From the NCBI GenBank assembly GCA_030447125.1, contig JAUJLZ010000015.1, forward strand, positions 1-15,296: a DNA stretch of 15,296 nucleotides, written 5' to 3'. The notes under the pieces are model-generated. The model saw only the letters and a list, made by a program, of their open reading frames with translations. It did not search any database and was not told the origin of the DNA. How positions within the stretch are numbered: the first letter of the stretch is position 1; each line of letters begins with the position of its first letter. The stretch comes from Acidimicrobiales bacterium (lineage in GTDB: Bacteria > Actinomycetota > Acidimicrobiia > Acidimicrobiales > CADCSY01). Positions 13,401 to 15,296 of the stretch are shown here, one piece after another. The position numbers were made by a program, and so were the translations under genes.

Positions 13401-15017
13401 GTGGGGGGCGAGGAGCGCGTGGCCGCGGCCGAGGACGCCGCACGCCTACGCGACGGGTTGGGCGTCCCCGTGCCCCCGGGCCTGCCCGCCGCCTTCCTCG
13501 AACCGGTGGAGCGACCCCTCGACCAGCTCGTGGGCCGCTACGCCCGCACCACCGGCCCGTTCCACGCCGGCGACGTGGCCCACCGGCTGGGGGCGCCCCC
13601 CGAGCGCGTCGAGCAGTCACTGAAGCGACTGGCCGGCGCCGGTCGGATCGTCCTGGGCGAGTTCCGGCCCGAGGGGAACCGGCGGGAATGGTGCGACGCC
13701 GAGGTCCTGCGCATGCTGCGCCGCCGCTCGCTGGCCGCCCTGCGCCGGGAGGTCGAGCCCGTCGACGCCGTCACCCTGGGCCGCTTCCTGCCCGCCTGGC
13801 ACGGGCTGGGCCAGCATCGGCGGGGGATGGACGCCCTCCTCGACGCCGTCGGTCGCCTGCAGGGCCTGGCCCTGCCCGCGTCGGTGCTGGAGCACGACGT
13901 GCTGGCCTCCCGCGTCGACGGCTACCGCAGCGCCGACCTCGACCAGCTGTGCTCAGCCGGCGCCGTGGTGTGGCTGGGTGCCGGGCGCCTGGGCGCCACC
14001 GACGGTCGGGTGGCCCTGTACCGACGTGAGCAGGTCGCCCTGCTGGCCCCGCTCGCCGTCCCGGGGCCGGACGACGAGCGGCCCGGGGAGGCCGTGCACC
14101 GGGCGTTGCGCGACCACCTGGCCGATCGGGGGGCGTCGTTTTGGACCGACCTGCTCCGGGCCACGGGTCGGGCCGACGAGCGAGTGGTCCTCGACGCCCT
14201 GTGGGACCTGGTGTGGGCCGGCGAGGTGACCAACGACAGCCTGGCCCCACTGCGCGCCGCCCTCGGGAGCTCGGCCCAGCACCGCCGGCGCAGTGGCCGT
14301 CCCCGCCCGGGGAGCCTGCATCGCCTCGGCCCCCCGGCCGGGGCAGGCCGGTGGTCGCTGGTGGCGCCCCTCCTCGAGCCGGTGCCCTCACCTACCGAGC
14401 GAGCCCACGCCCGTGCCCTGGCCATGCTCGAGCGCCACGGGGTGGTCGCTCGCGAAGCGGTGCTGGCCGAGGGCGCCGAGGGCGGCTTCGCCGCCGTCTA
14501 CGGCGTGCTCAAGGCCATGGAAGAAGCCGGGACGGTGAGACGCGGCTACTTCGTGGCCGGCCTGGGCGCCGCCCAGTTCGCCCTCCCCGGCGCCGTCGAC
14601 CGGCTCCGTAGCGAGCGGGCCAGCGTCGACGCCGACCTGGACGACGGTGCCGACGGGCAGGACGGCGTCCCGCCACTGACGCTGGCCGCCACCGATCCGG
14701 CCAACCCCTACGGCGCCGCCCTTCCCTGGCCGCCGAGCGAAGGTCGGCCCGCCCGGGCGGCCGGCGCCTACGTCGTGCTCGTCGGGGGCGAGGCCGCTGC
14801 CTATCTGGAGCGGGGCGGGCGCAGCCTGCTCACCTTCCCTGGCGCGTCTCGTTCGTCGGCCTGGGTCGACGGCCTGGTGGCGCTGGTCAAAGAGGGCCGT
14901 GTGCGGCGCCTGGTCATCGCTCGCGTCGACGGTCAGCCGGCGAGCGAGTCACCCGTCACCGAGGCGCTTCGGGCTGCCGGCTTCGTCGACGGGTACCGGG
15001 GGCTCACGCTCCAGTAG
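10413..15017 (+). CDS. lhr: Lhr: large SF2 DNA-repair helicase
   Basis: 1534 aa, close to mycobacterial Lhr (about 1510). Lhr is a 3'-to-5' ATP-driven translocase that unwinds duplexes, notably RNA:DNA hybrids, in DNA repair. Helicase motifs: Walker A APTGSGKT 42-49, Ia SPLRALAVDVERNL, II DEIH 166-169, III LSATQRP, IV TLVFVNSRRLAERL, V ATSSLELGIDMG and VI QRIGRAGH 397-404. The Lhr core winged-helix and barrel region follows, then a Pro/Ser-rich linker (about 950-980) and the long C-terminal domain that in mycobacteria mediates oligomer assembly. I chose ATG 10413 because a -10 lies 7 nt before it. ATG 10383 is in frame but inside that promoter, and the open frame reaching back to 9741 is only antisense to the dtxR-family gene. 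A nei-type glycosylase gene lies downstream, as in mycobacteria. Confidence 0.95.
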   Translation: MVLGQFSPPVREWFTTSFPAPTPAQEQGWPAIAGGDHTLILAPTGSGKTLAAFLWGLDRLSVEPPPDGRTAPTRLLYISPLRALAVDVERNLRAPMAGIALAAERLNLPVTVPTVGMRTGDTAADERRALIRRPPDVLITTPESLFLMLTSRARETLAGVRWVIVDEIHALAATKRGAHLALSLERLEHLVVGAGNASPQRIGLSATQRPLDEIARFLGGRSDAGARPVTIVDAGRRKPMEVEVVVPVEDLSRMGEVLDEPVSGPTAAGPARASIWPSVHPRLLELIHAHRSTLVFVNSRRLAERLAARLNELDAANQADADPRHTSDEQAGYGGDLVRAHHGSLSREQRLDIEDQLKAGKLRALVATSSLELGIDMGAIDLVVQVESPGSVASGLQRIGRAGHRVGEPSRGKVFPKHRGDLVEAAVVVRRMGEGLIEETRYPRNPLDVLAQQIVALCALDEWRVDDLAALVRRSANFAELTDDALSSVLDLLSGRYPSEEFAELRPRIVWDRQAGVVRGRSGAQRIAVTNAGTIPDRGLFGVFLPDGTRVGELDEEMVYESRVGETFLLGASTWRITDITFDRVVVVPAPGEPGKMPFWHGDKPGRPLELGRAIGAFVRDIQSSLAGDDEGGARRAAAVGRLGADYGLDPWAADNLVRYVGDQAEATGVVPDDRTVVVERFRDEIGDWRICILSPFGAGVHAPWAMALEARLAERLGMDVQTLWSDDGIVLRLPEAEDHIPTDEVVIDPDDVEELVLSSLPGTALFAARFRENAARSLLLPRRRPGSRTPLWQQRQRAADLLGVAARYPSFPLLLETTRECLADVFDLPALKAVLADLRSGRARVVAVDTGQASPFASSLLFGWVSVYMYEGDAPLAERRAAALALDRDLLRELLGADELRDLIDPDALADLELELQCLVDGRRARDADEAHDLLRRLGPLSLEELAARSAPSSQPPSSQAPSLPPAPASTPPSGGVVTGWVEELVESRRAIRVGVGGEERVAAAEDAARLRDGLGVPVPPGLPAAFLEPVERPLDQLVGRYARTTGPFHAGDVAHRLGAPPERVEQSLKRLAGAGRIVLGEFRPEGNRREWCDAEVLRMLRRRSLAALRREVEPVDAVTLGRFLPAWHGLGQHRRGMDALLDAVGRLQGLALPASVLEHDVLASRVDGYRSADLDQLCSAGAVVWLGAGRLGATDGRVALYRREQVALLAPLAVPGPDDERPGEAVHRALRDHLADRGASFWTDLLRATGRADERVVLDALWDLVWAGEVTNDSLAPLRAALGSSAQHRRRSGRPRPGSLHRLGPPAGAGRWSLVAPLLEPVPSPTERAHARALAMLERHGVVAREAVLAEGAEGGFAAVYGVLKAMEEAGTVRRGYFVAGLGAAQFALPGAVDRLRSERASVDADLDDGADGQDGVPPLTLAATDPANPYGAALPWPPSEGRPARAAGAYVVLVGGEAAAYLERGGRSLLTFPGASRSSAWVDGLVALVKEGRVRRLVIARVDGQPASESPVTEALRAAGFVDGYRGLTLQ

Positions 15018-15023
15018 CGGGAG

Positions 15024-15029
15024 TACGCT
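15024..15029 (+). promoter_or_regulatory. Putative -10 (TACGCT) before the microprotein genes
   Basis: The same hexamer as before dtxR and lhr, 6 bp after the lhr stop. It predicts a start near 15036 and a leader of about 22 nt that contains a strong ribosome binding site. It would let the small genes and nei be transcribed independently of lhr. Confidence 0.4.
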
Positions 15030-15044
15030 CCGCACCATCACCTC

Positions 15045-15049
15045 GGAGG
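15045..15049 (+). promoter_or_regulatory. Strong ribosome binding site (GGAGG) for the 40-aa gene
   Basis: GGAGG with an 8-nt spacer to the ATG at 15058. It is the best Shine-Dalgarno match in the window and argues that the small frame is translated. Confidence 0.65.
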
Positions 15050-15057
15050 CGGGGCAC

Positions 15058-15180
15058 ATGGCCTCAGACACCGTCTGTCACAGGAGATCGCAGGCCCTTT
15101 CCATGGATGAACGCTTCGAGTACCAGACCCGTTCGATCGAGGAACGTCTCAACCGGGTTGAGGCGCAGTCCAGCCGATGA
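15058..15180 (+). CDS. 40-aa microprotein, predicted coiled coil
   Basis: Not a recognised family. GGAGG at ideal spacing and an upstream -10-like element support the ATG at 15058; an internal ATG at 15103 would give 25 aa. Residues 1-15 are polar with one Cys and HRR. Residues 16-38 (starting MDERFEYQTRSIEERLNRVE) are strongly charged and amphipathic, fit for a short helix or coiled coil. Its TGA overlaps the ATG of the next small gene by 4 nt (ATGA), so the two are probably translated together. It lies between lhr and nei on the same strand. A link to DNA repair is suggested by position only. Confidence 0.6.
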   Translation: MASDTVCHRRSQALSMDERFEYQTRSIEERLNRVEAQSSR

Positions 15181-15248
15181 TGTTCGGGATGATCACCATC
15201 GTGCTCACCATGGCTGCCCTGGCCTTCGCCCTCGCCCGCTCCACCTGA
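15177..15248 (+). CDS. 23-aa single-helix membrane microprotein
   Basis: An almost entirely hydrophobic peptide (MMFGMITIVLTMAALAFALA, then RST), the right length for one transmembrane helix with a positive C-terminal Arg. It starts at ATG 15177, overlapping the stop of the 40-aa gene as ATGA; ATG 15180 is an equal alternative. It ends 3 nt before the nei start. With the previous gene it could form a coiled-coil plus membrane-anchor pair, or the two may be one ancestral small protein split by a frameshift. No known family recognised. Confidence 0.5.
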   Translation: MMFGMITIVLTMAALAFALARST

Positions 15249-15251
15249 GCG

Positions 15252-15296
15252 GTGCCCGAGGGCGACACCATCTTCCGTACGGCCCGCACCCTCGAC
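15252..15296 (+). CDS. nei: Fpg/Nei-family DNA glycosylase, first 15 codons (runs off right edge)
   Basis: The frame from GTG 15252 begins (M)PEGDTIFRTARTLD, the hallmark Nei N-terminus. Pro2 is the catalytic Schiff-base nucleophile and Glu3 the proton donor in this family of oxidised-base glycosylases/AP lyases. The GDTIxRTA form points to Nei (endonuclease VIII-like) rather than Fpg (PELPEVE). There is no good ribosome binding site; the start lies 3 nt after the 23-aa gene, so translation may be coupled. The lhr-nei neighbourhood is known from mycobacteria, which supports the call. The rest of the gene is outside the window. Confidence 0.9.
   Translation, partial: MPEGDTIFRTARTLD

Noticed and set aside
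1..15296. CRISPR arrays, tRNA or rRNA genes, insertion sequences, integrases or prophage genes
   Set aside because: Looked for by eye and not seen. The only direct repeats found are the short arrays at 5410-5465 and 6806-6841, and no transposase or tRNA-like sequence was recognised.

Overview
The window is GC-rich throughout, and its real genes show strong G/C bias at third codon positions. Gene content and start signals look actinobacterial: an Lhr-Nei neighbourhood, a HelD/HelR-type ATPase, a DtxR-type regulator, and several likely leaderless promoters (TANNNT about 6-7 nt before the start codon). An acidimicrobiia-like actinobacterium would fit, but that is only an impression from gene style.

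Layout. (1) Bases 1-1792, minus strand: marR-like regulator, then a patatin-like phospholipase, then the N-terminus of uroporphyrinogen decarboxylase (hemE), which runs off the left edge. (2) 1898-4003, plus strand: a HelD-type RNA polymerase-recycling ATPase, divergent from marR across a 105-bp region with a palindrome. (3) 4026-5391, minus strand: an unrecognised 197-aa protein and a BioY biotin transporter preceded by a 14-bp tandem repeat array. (4) 5607-10343: a ferric-iron ABC importer. The ATPase is on the plus strand and meets the two-domain permease end to end. Permease, YY-motif binding lipoprotein and a DtxR-family regulator run on the minus strand. A DtxR/IdeR-box-like sequence overlaps the -10 of the binding-protein promoter, which points to metal-dependent repression by the product of the gene just upstream. 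(5) 10413-15296, plus strand: a full-length Lhr DNA-repair helicase, two overlapping microprotein genes (40 and 23 aa), and the first 15 codons of a Nei/Fpg-family DNA glycosylase.

Most of the window is recognisable housekeeping and transport, and I do not see an obviously new large system. The parts most worth a second look are the DtxR homologue with a changed metal site (Asp10, Gly100) beside its probable operator, the microprotein pair between lhr and nei, two gene starts that seem to need a CTG codon inside a CTGA overlap, the bioY upstream repeats, the compact back-to-back dtxR/lhr promoters, and the unassigned 197-aa protein. All functional calls come from motif recognition by eye. No database search was run.
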